Source: CAZBUH01 sp964495095
GTDB lineage: Bacteria; Bacillota; Clostridia; Oscillospirales; Oscillospiraceae
NCBI GenBank assembly: GCA_964495095.1
Contig: CAZBUH010000008.1
Span: 1 to 31,539 of the forward strand
Direction of reading: 5' to 3'
DNA: 31,539 bases
The notes below the pieces were generated by a model that had not been told where the DNA came from, did not search any database, and worked only from the letters and a program-made list of their open reading frames with translations. The first letter of the stretch is position 1. Each line of letters starts with the position of its first letter. Position numbers and translations under genes: made by a program. Shown in pieces: positions 1 to 8,800 of the stretch.

Positions 1-267
1 ATTTCCTGGGCTTCCTCCGGCGGCATGGGCTTCCGCGGAAGCAGAAAGTCAACCCCCTTCGCCGCGCAGACCGCTGCGGAGACAGCAGCCAAGGCCGCCA
101 TGGAGCACGGCCTTAAGACGGTTGAGGTCTATGTCAAGGGCCCCGGCTCCGGCAGAGAGGCCGCTATCAGAGCGCTCCAGTCCGCAGGCCTGGAGGTAAC
201 TCTTATTAAGGACGTTACCCCCATACCCCACAACGGCTGCCGTCCGCCCAAAAGACGCAGAGTCTGA
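1..267 (+). CDS. rpsK: 30S ribosomal protein S11 (5' end cut off by window)
   Basis: The frame is open from base 1 and the gene begins before the window. The visible 88 residues match the S11 C-terminal two thirds: ISWAS-GG-GFRGSRKSTPFAAQ, then VKGPGSGREAAIRAL, and the very basic tail NGCRPPKRRRV that ends typical S11 proteins. S11 sits in the platform of the small subunit, next to S6/S18 and the 3' part of 16S rRNA. The first in-frame ATG (base 25) lies inside the conserved core and is not the real start. rpsD follows after 23 bases, as in the Firmicutes rpsM-rpsK-(rpsD)-rpoA-rplQ order. Confidence 0.96.
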   Translation: MSWASSGGMGFRGSRKSTPFAAQTAAETAAKAAMEHGLKTVEVYVKGPGSGREAAIRALQSAGLEVTLIKDVTPIPHNGCRPPKRRRV

Positions 268-290
268 TCACGGAAAGGAGGAAACAGTAA

Positions 291-902
291 ATGGCAAAGA
301 ATACGCAGCCTATCGTCAAGCGCTGCAGAGCGCTTGGCATTTCGCCCGCCGTTATGGGTTACACGGAGAATTCCAAGAGAAACTCCACAAAGCGCAACCC
401 CGGCGGCCAGAGAAGGGCAAAGAAGAGCGAATACGCTACCCAGCTTAACGAGAAGCAGAAGGTAAAGTTCATTTACGGCATTCTCGAAAAGCAGTTCAGA
501 AGTTATTACGAGCAGGCTGAAAAGTCCAACGGCATCACCGGCGAGGTGCTGCTCACCACCATTGAGCGTCGCCTTGACAACGTTATCTACCGCCTTGGCC
601 TGGCCAACACCCGCAGAGAGGCCCGTCAGCTTGTTTCCCACGGACACTTCACCGTTGACGGCAAGAAGGTCAACATACCCTCTTTCCTTGTAAAGCCCGG
701 CATGGTGATTGGAGTAAAGGAATCCAGCAGGGACCTGCCTAAATTTAAGGCCCTTATGGAGAACGACGCTTTCCGCGGCGTTCCCAAATGGCTGGAGTAC
801 GACGCCAACACCGCCACCGGCAAGGTGGTCACAATGCCCGCCAGAGACGACATCGACTTTGAGGTTGAAGAGCACCTTATCGTCGAGTTGTACTCCAAAT
901 AA
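291..902 (+). CDS. rpsD: 30S ribosomal protein S4
   Basis: A 203-residue protein of the normal S4 length. S4 is a primary 16S rRNA binding protein that nucleates assembly of the small-subunit body. It has the N-terminal S4 region (residues 1-90) and the S4 RNA-binding fold from about residue 93 (RRLDNVIYRLGLANTRREARQLVSHGHFTV). The N-terminus (VKRCRALGISP) has a single Cys, so it is the zinc-free form rather than the four-Cys form. The start is supported by AAAGGAGG at 276-283 ahead of the ATG. It lies between rpsK and rpoA as part of the alpha operon. In some bacteria S4 represses its own operon; no S4-binding structure could be assigned here by eye. Confidence 0.97.
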   Translation: MAKNTQPIVKRCRALGISPAVMGYTENSKRNSTKRNPGGQRRAKKSEYATQLNEKQKVKFIYGILEKQFRSYYEQAEKSNGITGEVLLTTIERRLDNVIYRLGLANTRREARQLVSHGHFTVDGKKVNIPSFLVKPGMVIGVKESSRDLPKFKALMENDAFRGVPKWLEYDANTATGKVVTMPARDDIDFEVEEHLIVELYSK

Positions 903-914
903 GGATAATGTTTT

Positions 915-939
915 CCACTTCCCTTTTTCAGGGAAGTGG
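915..939 (+). other. Perfect hairpin between rpsD and rpoA
   Basis: CCACTTCCCT (915-924) and AGGGAAGTGG (930-939) form a perfect 10-bp stem with a five-base pyrimidine loop. No U run follows (next bases GATAAT), so it is not a standard intrinsic terminator on the plus strand. It lies in the 98-base gap before rpoA and may be an RNA processing, stability or partial-termination element. The function is inferred only from position. Confidence 0.5.
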
Positions 940-1000
940 GATAATATGAGACCCTCAAAATTGGTAAGCTGAGAATATTAAACTTAAAGGAGGGTAAATA

Positions 1001-1954
1001 ATGGTAGAAATAGAAAAGCCGAGTATCGAGTGCATTGAAAATCCTGATGATTCCTATGGAAAATACATTGTGGAGCCTCTTGAGAGAGGCTACGGCACTA
1101 CACTGGGAAATTCACTGCGCAGAATACTGTTATCGTCCCTGCCCGGAACGGCAGTGACGTCCGTTAAGATCGCCGGCGTACAGCATGAGTTCACAACGAT
1201 CCCGGGCGTCAAGGAGGATGTCACTGAAATCGTCCTCAACCTGAAGCGTATCATTGTGCGCCTCAACTGCCAGGGAACGAAAACGGTATATATTGAGGCT
1301 TCGGGCGAAGGCGAAGTCTGCGCGGGAGATATAAAGGCGGACGGTGAGGTCGAAATTTTAAATCCCGACCTGCACATTGCTACTCTCGGGCCGGATGCCA
1401 CCTTGAATATGGAGCTTACGCTGAGCCATGGCAGAGGCTATGTCTCCGCCGAGCGCAATAAGCTCGAGCAGCAGGTCATCGGCGTTATCCCTGTAGACTC
1501 GATTTACACGCCCGTACTGAAGGTCAATTACACTGTCGAGAACACCCGCGTCGGGAATATGACGGACTTTGACAAACTTACCATCGAAGTCTGGACAGAT
1601 AAAACTATTTCCGCAAGAGACGCAGTTTCCCTCGGTGCTAAAATACTGTGCGACCACTTTGCTCTGTTTACGGATCTGTCCGATACCATCGGCAGCAAGT
1701 CCACCGTAGTTGAGAAGCCGGAGACTCAGAGGGACAAGGTCCTTGAAATGACTATAGAGGAGCTGGATCTCTCGGTGAGAAGCTTCAACTGCCTTAAGAG
1801 AGCGAATATAAACACCGTTGAGGACCTTATTTCCAAGACGGAGGACGAGATGATAAAGGTCAGGAACCTTGGCCGGAAATCACTCGAGGAGGTTTCGAAC
1901 AAGCTGGCTATGATGGGCCTGAGCCTTGCCAGCGACGATAACAGCAGCAGCTGA
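1001..1954 (+). CDS. rpoA: DNA-directed RNA polymerase subunit alpha
   Basis: A 317-residue protein, normal for alpha. The N-terminal domain (about 1-230) carries the dimerisation signature YGTTLGNSLRRILLSSLPG near residue 30. It scaffolds assembly of beta and beta-prime. An acidic linker follows, then the C-terminal helix-hairpin-helix domain from about residue 248 (LDLSVRSFNCLKRANI...VRNLGRKSLEEV), which contacts UP elements and activators. AAAGGAGGG at 986-994 ahead of the ATG supports the start. It sits between rpsD and rplQ, the usual Firmicutes place. Confidence 0.98.
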   Translation: MVEIEKPSIECIENPDDSYGKYIVEPLERGYGTTLGNSLRRILLSSLPGTAVTSVKIAGVQHEFTTIPGVKEDVTEIVLNLKRIIVRLNCQGTKTVYIEASGEGEVCAGDIKADGEVEILNPDLHIATLGPDATLNMELTLSHGRGYVSAERNKLEQQVIGVIPVDSIYTPVLKVNYTVENTRVGNMTDFDKLTIEVWTDKTISARDAVSLGAKILCDHFALFTDLSDTIGSKSTVVEKPETQRDKVLEMTIEELDLSVRSFNCLKRANINTVEDLISKTEDEMIKVRNLGRKSLEEVSNKLAMMGLSLASDDNSSS

Positions 1955-1996
1955 TCAGACCCTTTAAAATAACCTTTAGGTAGAGGAGGTAACGAA

Positions 1997-2341
1997 ATGC
2001 CCGGAACACGTAAGCTCGGCAAAACAACTGAGCAGCGCATGGCCATGCTGAGACAGCAGGTCACCGATTTCCTTCAGGACGGTAAAATGGAGACTACCAT
2101 CACCCGCGCCAAGGAGATTGCGCCTATTGCCGAGAAAATGATAACCCTCGGAAAGAAGAACACACTGGCTTCCCGCCGTCAGGCCATTTCCTTCATCACT
2201 AAGGAGGACGTGGTGACAAAGGTGTTCTCCGATCTGGCCCCGAAATATGCGGAGCGCAACGGCGGTTACACCCGCATCACACGCATCGGCCCCCGCCGCG
2301 GCGACGCCGCCGAGATGGCCGTAATCGAGCTGGTGGACTGA
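1997..2341 (+). CDS. rplQ: 50S ribosomal protein L17
   Basis: A 114-residue L17, the usual length for the short bacterial form. It begins MPGTRKLGKTTEQRMAMLRQQ, the conserved N-terminus, and ends with the conserved region RNGGYTRITRIGPRRGDAAEMAVIELV. L17 binds 23S rRNA near the exit tunnel. GAGGAGG at 1983-1989 places the ATG. It is the last gene of the alpha operon; the following gene is on the opposite strand. Confidence 0.97.
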   Translation: MPGTRKLGKTTEQRMAMLRQQVTDFLQDGKMETTITRAKEIAPIAEKMITLGKKNTLASRRQAISFITKEDVVTKVFSDLAPKYAERNGGYTRITRIGPRRGDAAEMAVIELVD

Positions 2342-2364
2342 AAAAGTAAAAGATACACATAAAA

Positions 2365-2399
2365 AAGCCGCTGCAGGACCTTGGGTTTTGCAGCGGCTT
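2365..2399 (-). terminator. Intrinsic terminator of the minus-strand ferritin-like gene
   Basis: AAGCCGCTGCA (2365-2375) pairs perfectly with TGCAGCGGCTT (2389-2399), an 11-bp stem with a 13-base loop. Read on the minus strand, the stem ends in six U (plus-strand A run 2361-2366), so it is a textbook terminator for the gene at 2453-2917. On the plus strand there is no clear T run after it, but it is the only candidate 3' end for the rplQ transcript and could act in both directions. Confidence 0.8.
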
Positions 2400-2452
2400 C
2401 CGGTTTGCCGAGGGGGTTTCGGCGGACTCCGGTTTTATATCGGGCAAGCTTC

Positions 2453-2917
2453 TCAGGACAGGGCCGCGCGCAGCATGTTTTCAGCTATTTCCTGATGCTC
2501 GGCCTCGTCCCCGGCGTTTGCAAGATATATCTCCCGGAGCTTTGGCTCCCTTGTCTTATCGGCGGCATCCCTGTAGCCCGCGACTGCCCGCTTTTCCAGC
2601 AGATAACGCTCTCTCAGGGCGCTTGTGAGCGATTTTATGACGACTTTTTTCGGCTCCGGCATGTATATCTCGCCCTGCATTATATAGTACGCCGTGCGCA
2701 GCCTCCGAAGGTGTTCAGCTTCGTCCGCTGAAATGTTCAGGAACACCCTGCTGCTTTTCGGGTACTTTTTCGCAAGCTCCTTGTAATACAGCGCGTCGTA
2801 AGCCTCGTAGTCCATAAACTGCCTGAGGGCCGCCTTGTCGTCGTATTCCTCTTCGCAGTCCGGCGCCTCTCCGCCGAAGACCCTCTCCCATACCTTACTA
2901 TAATTTTCGTTTTCCAT
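2453..2917 (-). CDS. Ferritin-like (rubrerythrin-type) diiron protein, no rubredoxin domain
   Basis: 154 residues, all alpha-helical in character. It contains two copies of the ferritin-like metal pattern: a helix with Glu38, then E66-A-E-H69 (DEAEH), and in the second half LLEKRAVAGY followed by another DEAEH. This E...ExxH twice arrangement is the diiron site of the rubrerythrin/ferritin-like superfamily. There is no C-terminal CxxC rubredoxin module, unlike the rubrerythrin at 20575. The likely role is peroxide or iron handling in an anaerobe; the exact substrate is unknown. The start at base 2917 (MENENYS) was chosen over a GTG/ATG seven codons upstream because GGGAGG lies eight bases before it. 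It is convergent with rplQ and divergent from rsmE. Confidence 0.75.
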   Translation of the reverse strand: MENENYSKVWERVFGGEAPDCEEEYDDKAALRQFMDYEAYDALYYKELAKKYPKSSRVFLNISADEAEHLRRLRTAYYIMQGEIYMPEPKKVVIKSLTSALRERYLLEKRAVAGYRDAADKTREPKLREIYLANAGDEAEHQEIAENMLRAALS

Positions 2918-2959
2918 AACAGCAGCCTCCCGACACATTTTATGCAGCCGGCCCCGGTA

Positions 2960-2988
2960 TTGCCATCAGCCGCTTTTTTTGATAAAAT
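2960..2988 (+). promoter_or_regulatory. Candidate sigma-A promoter for rsmE
   Basis: TTGCCA (2960-2965), a 17-base spacer, then TAAAAT (2983-2988). The predicted transcript would begin a few bases before the AAGGAG ribosome site at 2996-3001, giving a very short leader. Seen by eye only. Confidence 0.45.
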
Positions 2989-3009
2989 AATGAAAAAGGA
3001 GTGAGCCTA

Positions 3010-3744
3010 ATGGCCAGATTTTTCGTATCTGCCTCAAATATATTCGGCGGCGTCGCCTATTTGAGCGGCCGGGACGCCGAACACATACGGGTACTCAGGA
3101 TACGCCGGGGTGAGACCTTTACCGTCTGCGACGGGGCCGGCACGGATTACACCTGCCGCCTCACGAAAAACGACGGGGAGGGCGTGGAGGCTGAGATATT
3201 GGGAAAATCCCCGTCCTCGGGGGAGCCGTCGGTGGACTGCACCGTTTACGCCGCCTTTTCCAAGGGGGACAGGCCCGATTTCACGGTGCAGAAGTGCGTT
3301 GAGATGGGCGCTTCCGGGATAGTGTTTTTTCCATCAGCCAGATGCGTTGCAAAGCACGACGGTGTATCACTCATAAAAAAGCTCAACCGCTGGCAGAAAA
3401 TAGCCGAGGAGGCCGCAAAGCAGTGCGGCCGGGGTAAGGTGCCGGAGATAAAGGCGGCGCCAGGCTTCGACTCGGCGGTAAAAAGCGCGGCGGCCGCCGA
3501 CGTGCCGCTGTTTCTCTACGAGCTGGAGCAATCCCTGAGCCTTAAGGCGGCCCTGGAGGAAAAGCCGGGCTTTAAAACCGTGTCCATCGTAACAGGCCCC
3601 GAGGGCGGCTTTGAGCCGGAGGAGGCGTCGGCGGCGGTGGACGCCGGTATGCGCTCTGTCACCGTCGGCAAAAGGATACTCCGCTGCGAGACGGCCCCGA
3701 TGTGCGCTCTGGCAGGGGTGCTGTTCTTCACCGGCGACATGTAA
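3010..3744 (+). CDS. rsmE: 16S rRNA (uracil(1498)-N(3))-methyltransferase RsmE
   Basis: 244 residues, the normal size for RsmE, a SPOUT-class methyltransferase that uses SAM to methylate U1498 in helix 44 of 16S rRNA. The N-terminal PUA-like domain (1-70) contains GRDAEHIRVLRIRRGE. The C-terminal knotted domain has the SAM motifs TGPEGGFEPEE (about residue 197) and LGKRILR-type GKRILRCETAP (about 222). The ATG at 3010 was chosen over a GTG at 3001 because AAGGAG (2996-3001) overlaps that GTG and lies eight bases before the ATG. It stands alone, without the prmA or dnaJ neighbours often seen. Confidence 0.93.
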   Translation: MARFFVSASNIFGGVAYLSGRDAEHIRVLRIRRGETFTVCDGAGTDYTCRLTKNDGEGVEAEILGKSPSSGEPSVDCTVYAAFSKGDRPDFTVQKCVEMGASGIVFFPSARCVAKHDGVSLIKKLNRWQKIAEEAAKQCGRGKVPEIKAAPGFDSAVKSAAAADVPLFLYELEQSLSLKAALEEKPGFKTVSIVTGPEGGFEPEEASAAVDAGMRSVTVGKRILRCETAPMCALAGVLFFTGDM

Positions 3745-3788
3745 ACAGTATAAAATGCAGAATTTTTCCGCCGGAGGAAAGCTTAAAG

Positions 3789-3817
3789 TTGACACATTCT
3801 CGAATCTGATGTAAAAT
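3789..3817 (+). promoter_or_regulatory. Strong sigma-A promoter for the zinc-ribbon membrane protein
   Basis: TTGACA (3789-3794), exactly 17 bases, then TAAAAT (3812-3817): six of six and five of six matches to the consensus. It lies about 50 bases before the gene at 3870 and starts a one-gene unit that closes with the terminator at 4491-4536. Confidence 0.8.
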
Positions 3818-3869
3818 ATGAGTCGGATTTTAGTTGTCCCGTACAGTTTATTAGATGGGGGGAAATATT

Positions 3870-4481
3870 TTGGCTTTTGAGGTAAAGTGCAGCCGGTGCG
3901 ACAGACGCTATTCCGGTTTCCGTACAAGGTGTCCGTACTGCGGTGCGCGCCGTTCAAAGAAGGGCAAGCGCGCGGAGGACGATAATTCCAAGCTGAAGCT
4001 TATTATAGGACTTTTGCTCATCGTGATTCTGGTAGTGGCGGTGATAGTCCTTATCGTTATGGCGATAAAGGGCGGGGACGGTGACTCCAAGGACCCGGCC
4101 AGCACTACTACGGCTCCGGTTGAGACTGTGACGCCAGCTGATGATGTTGAATCTGTTGACAGCACCCCGATACCCACAGTAGAGCCTACGGTAGAGCCTA
4201 CCCCTACTGAGCCGCCTGCGATAGGCCCGGAGTCGGTTAACATAACGCTCTGGGGACAGACAAAGACGGATATTACGGTTAAGGTCGGTGACAGCTATGA
4301 CCTTGAGTATTCCACCATTCCGGCAAACGCCGAGGGCGAGGCTGTCTGGTCATCCGATAATGAGGATGTGGTAGTGGTGCTCCAGTCCGGCAACATTACG
4401 ATCATAGGCGCCGGCACCACAACTGTCAGACTGAAGGTCGGAGATGCCGAGGCGTCCTGCATAGTGCGTGCAAGCAATTAA
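3870..4481 (+). CDS. Zinc-ribbon, single-pass membrane protein with C-terminal Ig-like (Big2-type) domain
   Basis: About 203 residues in four parts: a CxxC...CPYC zinc ribbon (Cys 7, 10, 21, 24) and a basic stretch; a strongly hydrophobic helix (about 42-65); a Pro/Thr/Glu-rich linker with a short repeated TVEP unit; and an Ig-like domain at the C-terminus (VKVGDSYDLEYSTIP...AVWSSDNEDVV...ITIIGAGTTTVRL) of the bacterial Big2 type. The expected topology is zinc ribbon inside, Ig domain outside. The start is uncertain: TTG at 3870 follows a GGGGGGAA ribosome site, while an ATG at 3855 has no ribosome site and encodes part of that G run. It has its own promoter and terminator. The function is unknown; a surface or envelope sensing role is only a guess. 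Confidence 0.75.
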   Translation: MAFEVKCSRCDRRYSGFRTRCPYCGARRSKKGKRAEDDNSKLKLIIGLLLIVILVVAVIVLIVMAIKGGDGDSKDPASTTTAPVETVTPADDVESVDSTPIPTVEPTVEPTPTEPPAIGPESVNITLWGQTKTDITVKVGDSYDLEYSTIPANAEGEAVWSSDNEDVVVVLQSGNITIIGAGTTTVRLKVGDAEASCIVRASN

Positions 4482-4490
4482 ACAGATAGA

Positions 4491-4536
4491 AACGCGCTGC
4501 TTATGGGTGAACGACCCGGAGCGGCGCGTTTTTTTT
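4491..4536 (+). terminator. Intrinsic terminator after the zinc-ribbon protein
   Basis: AACGCGCTGC (4491-4500) pairs with GCGGCGCGTT (4521-4530) with one G-U pair, and an inner GGGT/ACCC helix extends the stem. Eight T follow (4529-4536). Confidence 0.88.
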
Positions 4537-4611
4537 AGCCAGGCTCCGGAGGGCAGTGCCTTTTTACGAAATTAAGCGGTAAAATTATAAGATATTTTAT
4601 CAAATTCAGGA

Positions 4612-4640
4612 TTGCCGAGAAGGACGGAATATGATATCAT
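4612..4640 (+). promoter_or_regulatory. Candidate sigma-A promoter for carA-carB
   Basis: TTGCCG (4612-4617), 17 bases, then TATCAT (4635-4640). It lies 73 bases before the carA start, leaving room for the hairpin leader at 4657-4693. Confidence 0.6.
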
Positions 4641-4656
4641 AAAACGAATGAGAATG

Positions 4657-4693
4657 ACAGCGGCGTAGCCGTGGCAGCAAAGGCTGTTTTTTT
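4657..4693 (+). promoter_or_regulatory. Candidate transcription attenuator in the carA leader
   Basis: The run GCTGT followed by T (4683-4693) can pair in two exclusive ways. A short hairpin GGCAGC-AAAG-GCTGTT ends directly in the T run and looks like a small terminator. Alternatively, an upstream ACAGC (4657-4661) can pair with GCTGT. Pyrimidine genes in Firmicutes are commonly controlled by leader attenuation (PyrR or nucleotide-sensitive). I do not see a clear PyrR-binding consensus, so the regulator is open. Confidence 0.4.
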
Positions 4694-4713
4694 AAGATTA
4701 CGGAGGGAAAAGC

Positions 4714-5805
4714 GTGAGCAGGGTTTATCTTATACTTGAAAACGGCAAGATGTTCCAGGGCGAGGGCTTCGGCTACGAGGGCGAGGCCGTGGGAGAGCTT
4801 GTTTTCAACACCGGCATGACAGGATATCTTGAGACACTTACCGACCCCAGCTATTACGGTCAAATAGTTACTCAGACCTTTCCTCTTATAGGCAATTATG
4901 GCGTGATACCACCGGATTTTGAGAGCGGCGGAGTACATGTTAAGGCGTATATTGTTAGAGAGTGGTGTCAGGAGCCTTCCAATTTCAGGTGCGGAGGGGT
5001 GCTTGACGCTTTTTTGCGGGAGCAGAAAATTCCGGGCCTCTGTGGGATAGATACAAGGGCGCTCACACGCATTGTCCGGGAGAGCGGGGTTATGAACGCC
5101 AAAATATCAAGAAAGCCGGAGCTTACGCCGGAGGAATGGGACGAGCTCAGAAGCTACCGTGTGTCCGGCAGCGTGGAAGCCACCACGGTAAAAGCGCCGG
5201 AGGCGCATAAAATAGAAAATCCACGGTACAAGGTGGCGCTTATGGATTTCGGCGCCAAGAGGAATATAGCCAGAGAGCTTAATAAGCGGGGGTGCGACGT
5301 TGTCGTAATGCCCGCCGGCTCCACGGCCCGTGAGGTGGCGGACTTGAAGCCCGACGGAATAATGCTCTCAAACGGCCCCGGCGACCCGGCGGACAATGTG
5401 GAGATAATCGCACAGCTTAAAAAGCTCTGCGAATATAAAATACCCATTTTCGGCATTTGCCTGGGCCACCAGCTTCTGGCCCTGAGCCAGGGAGCGAAAA
5501 CGGAGAAGCTCCATTACGGGCACAGGGGCGCAAACCAGCCGGTGCTGGAAAAGGACACGGGCCGCGTATATGTTACGAGCCAGAACCACGGCTACGCGGT
5601 TATGGGCGATACCCTGCCTGATACGGCCAGGGTGAGCTTTATAAACTGCAATGACGGAAGCTGCGAGGGCGTTGCCTACAGCAATATGCCAGCCTGCTCG
5701 GTGCAGTTCCACCCGGAGGCATCTGCGGGCCCTCTGGACACAGGCTGGATGTTTGATAAATTTATTGGTATGATGAAGGAGGGACAGGGCCGTGCCGCTG
5801 AATAA
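4714..5805 (+). CDS. carA: Carbamoyl-phosphate synthase small (glutaminase) subunit
   Basis: 363 residues, normal for CarA. It hydrolyses glutamine and passes ammonia to CarB for carbamoyl phosphate, the precursor of pyrimidines and arginine. The N-terminal domain shows FNTGMTGYLETLTDPSY. The class-I amidotransferase domain (from about 175) has the nucleophile Cys249 in GICLGHQ, and His333/Glu335 in QFHPEA. The start is GTG at 4714 with GGAGGG at 4701-4706 before it; MSRVYLILENGKMFQGEGFG is the expected N-terminus. The 3' end overlaps carB by 14 bases, implying coupled translation. Confidence 0.96.
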   Translation: MSRVYLILENGKMFQGEGFGYEGEAVGELVFNTGMTGYLETLTDPSYYGQIVTQTFPLIGNYGVIPPDFESGGVHVKAYIVREWCQEPSNFRCGGVLDAFLREQKIPGLCGIDTRALTRIVRESGVMNAKISRKPELTPEEWDELRSYRVSGSVEATTVKAPEAHKIENPRYKVALMDFGAKRNIARELNKRGCDVVVMPAGSTAREVADLKPDGIMLSNGPGDPADNVEIIAQLKKLCEYKIPIFGICLGHQLLALSQGAKTEKLHYGHRGANQPVLEKDTGRVYVTSQNHGYAVMGDTLPDTARVSFINCNDGSCEGVAYSNMPACSVQFHPEASAGPLDTGWMFDKFIGMMKEGQGRAAE

Positions 5806-8800
5806 GGATATAAAAAAAGTAATGGTCATAGGCTCCGGCCCTATAGTGATAGGTCAGGCGGCGGAGTTTGACTACGCCGGCACCCAGGCCTGCCGGGCCC
5901 TTAAGGAGGATGGGATAGAGGTAGTCCTTGTAAATTCCAACCCGGCCACAATAATGACCGATAACGCCATGGCCGACAGGATTTATATAGAGCCTCTCAC
6001 CCTGCCGGTCCTGGAGCGGATAATTGAAAAGGAAAAGCCTGACAGCCTCCTCTCCACCCTCGGCGGCCAGACGGGCCTGACCCTCTCCATGCAGCTTGCA
6101 AAGGACGGGTTTCTGGAGTCCCACGGTGTGCGCCTGCTCGGCGCAAACCCGGAGACTATCGACAAGGCGGAGGACCGTCAGCTTTTTAAGGATACAATGA
6201 TAGAGATAGGCCAGCCGGTAATCCCCTCAAAGGTTGTTACAACGCTGGAGGACGCCAGGGAATTTGCCGGGGAGATAGGCTTTCCCCTTATAATCCGTCC
6301 GGCATTTACACTTGGCGGCACAGGCGGCGGAATAGTCAGCAATATGGAGGAGTTAAACGAGATAGCCGCCAACGGCATCCGCATGTCCCCCATAAACCAG
6401 ATACTTGTGGAGCAGTCCGTGGCGGGCTGGAAGGAAATAGAGTTCGAGGTCATGCGCGACTCCCAGGAGAACGTCATAACCATCTGCTCTATGGAAAACC
6501 TCGACCCTGTGGGAGTCCACACCGGAGACAGCATCGTTATAGCCCCGGCTGTCACACTGTCCGATAAGGAATACCAGATGCTGAGAAAAGCGGCCCTGGA
6601 TATCATAAACGCCCTTAAGGTGGAGGGCGGCTGCAACTGCCAGTTTGCCCTTAACCCGGAGAGCTTTGAATACAAGGTCATAGAGGTAAATCCGCGTGTG
6701 TCCCGCTCATCGGCGCTGGCCTCCAAGGCCACGGGATACCCGATAGCCAAGGTGGCCACAAAGATAGCCATAGGATACACGCTGAGCGAAATTAAAAACG
6801 CCGTCACCGGCAAGACAAGCGCCTGCTTTGAGCCGGCACTGGATTACGTGGTGGTAAAATTCCCAAAATGGCCCTTTGACAAGTTCGTCTACGCAAAGCG
6901 CACCCTGGGCACCCAGATGAAGGCCACAGGGGAGGTCATGGCTATCGGCACCACCTTTGAGCAGGCCGTAATGAAGGCTGTCAGGGGCGCGGAGATAGGC
7001 CACAACAGCTTAAACGACAAGAATTTTGCCGCTCTGGATACGGAGACTGTGCGGACCCGGCTCTCCGAGTGCACCGACCGGCGGATATTCATGGTTTACG
7101 AGGCGCTTAAGAGGGATATCTCCATAGAGGAGATACACGCCGTAACGATGATAGACGAGTGGTTCCTTGCAAAGCTCAAAAACCTTGTGGATATGGACAG
7201 GCTCCTTGCCGGCGGCTTTGACGAAAAAACATATGCAAAGGCCAAGAACATGGGCTACCCCGACGCGCTTATTGAGAGCCTCTCAGGCCGGAAGGTTGAA
7301 AAGCCCATGAGGGCCGTGTTCAAGATGGTCGATACCTGCGCCGCGGAATTTTCCGCCGAGACGCCGTATTTTTACTCCACCTACGACGAGGAGAACGAGG
7401 CGGCGGAGTTTATAGAGAAGTTCGGCAGCGATAAAAAGACGGTAATAGTTTTCGGCTCCGGCCCAATACGCATAGGCCAGGGAATCGAATTCGACTACGC
7501 CTCCGTCCACTGCGTGTGGGCCTTAAAAGAGGCGGGGTACGAGGTCGTAATAGTAAACAACAACCCTGAGACTGTCTCCACCGACTTCGACACGGCGGAC
7601 AGGCTCTATTTCGAGCCTCTCACCAACGAGGACGTATGGAATATAATAGAGACGGAAAAGCCCTATGGCGTGGTTGTGGCCTTCGGCGGCCAGACCGCCA
7701 TAAAGCTTACGTCGTTTCTCGATAAGCGCGGCGTAAAAATATTGGGTACCTGCGCCGACAGCATAGACGCGGCGGAGGACAGGGAACGCTTTGACGAGCT
7801 GCTGGAAAAACACCACATAGCCCGGGCTGAGGGAGACACCGTCATGACCGAGGCGGAGGCCCTTGAGGTGGCAAACAGGATAGGCTACCCGGTGCTTATG
7901 CGGCCCAGCTATGTCCTGGGCGGCCAGAATATGATAATCGCCTTTACAGACGACGACATAAAAGAGTACATGTCCATAATCCTGGCCCAGAATATCGAAA
8001 ACCCTGTGCTTATAGACAAGTACCTTATGGGCACCGAGCTTGAGGTGGACGCCATATGCGACGGCGAGGATATCCTTATCCCCGGCATAATGGAGCATAT
8101 CGAGCGCACGGGAGTCCACTCCGGCGACTCGATTGCCGTGTACCCCGCATGGAATATTAACGACGACATGCGGGAGACTATAATAGACAGCACAAGGCGT
8201 CTGGCCGTGGAGCTCAAGACCTACGGCCTTGTGAATATCCAGTATCTTATTCAGGACGGGAAGCTGTATGTTATCGAGGTAAACCCCCGTTCCTCCAGGA
8301 CCGTGCCCTATATAAGCAAGGTCACGGGAGTGCCCATGGTGGACCTCGCCACAAGGGCGATGCTGGGCGAAAAGCTCGGGGACATGGGCTACGGCACCGG
8401 GCTGTATAAAAAATCCCCCTACGTTGCCGTAAAGGTGCCGGTGTTCTCCTTTGAAAAGCTTATAAACGTGGACACCCAGTTAGGGCCGGAGATGAAATCC
8501 ACCGGCGAGGTGCTGGGCGTCGCCACCACAAGGGAGGAGGCCCTCTACAAGGGACTTCGCGCGGCGGGATATAAGCTGAACCGCTCCGGCGGCGTGTTTA
8601 TAACCGTCCGCGACAGGGATAAGGCCGAGGTCATCCATGTGGCGAAGAAATTTGCCGATCTGGGCTTTACGATTTACGCCACAAAGGGCACGGCAGAGAC
8701 CCTTGCCAAGGTGGGAATACGCTCCATACATGTGAGCAAAATACATGAGGATGAGAACAACAGCCTCACCCTTATAGAGAGCGGCAAGGTGGATTACGTC

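Noticed and set aside
25..267. A complete 80-residue gene starting at base 25
   Set aside because: The frame is open to base 1 and the upstream residues fit S11, so the gene is truncated by the window edge.
2381..2731. A 116-codon plus-strand ORF opposite the ferritin-like gene
   Set aside because: It starts inside the terminator stem and has no family features, whereas the minus-strand gene has two diiron motifs and a good ribosome site.
4173..4205. Short tandem repeat that might suggest a CRISPR or satellite
   Set aside because: It is a doubled TVEP codon unit in the protein's Pro/Thr/Glu linker, not spacer-separated repeats.
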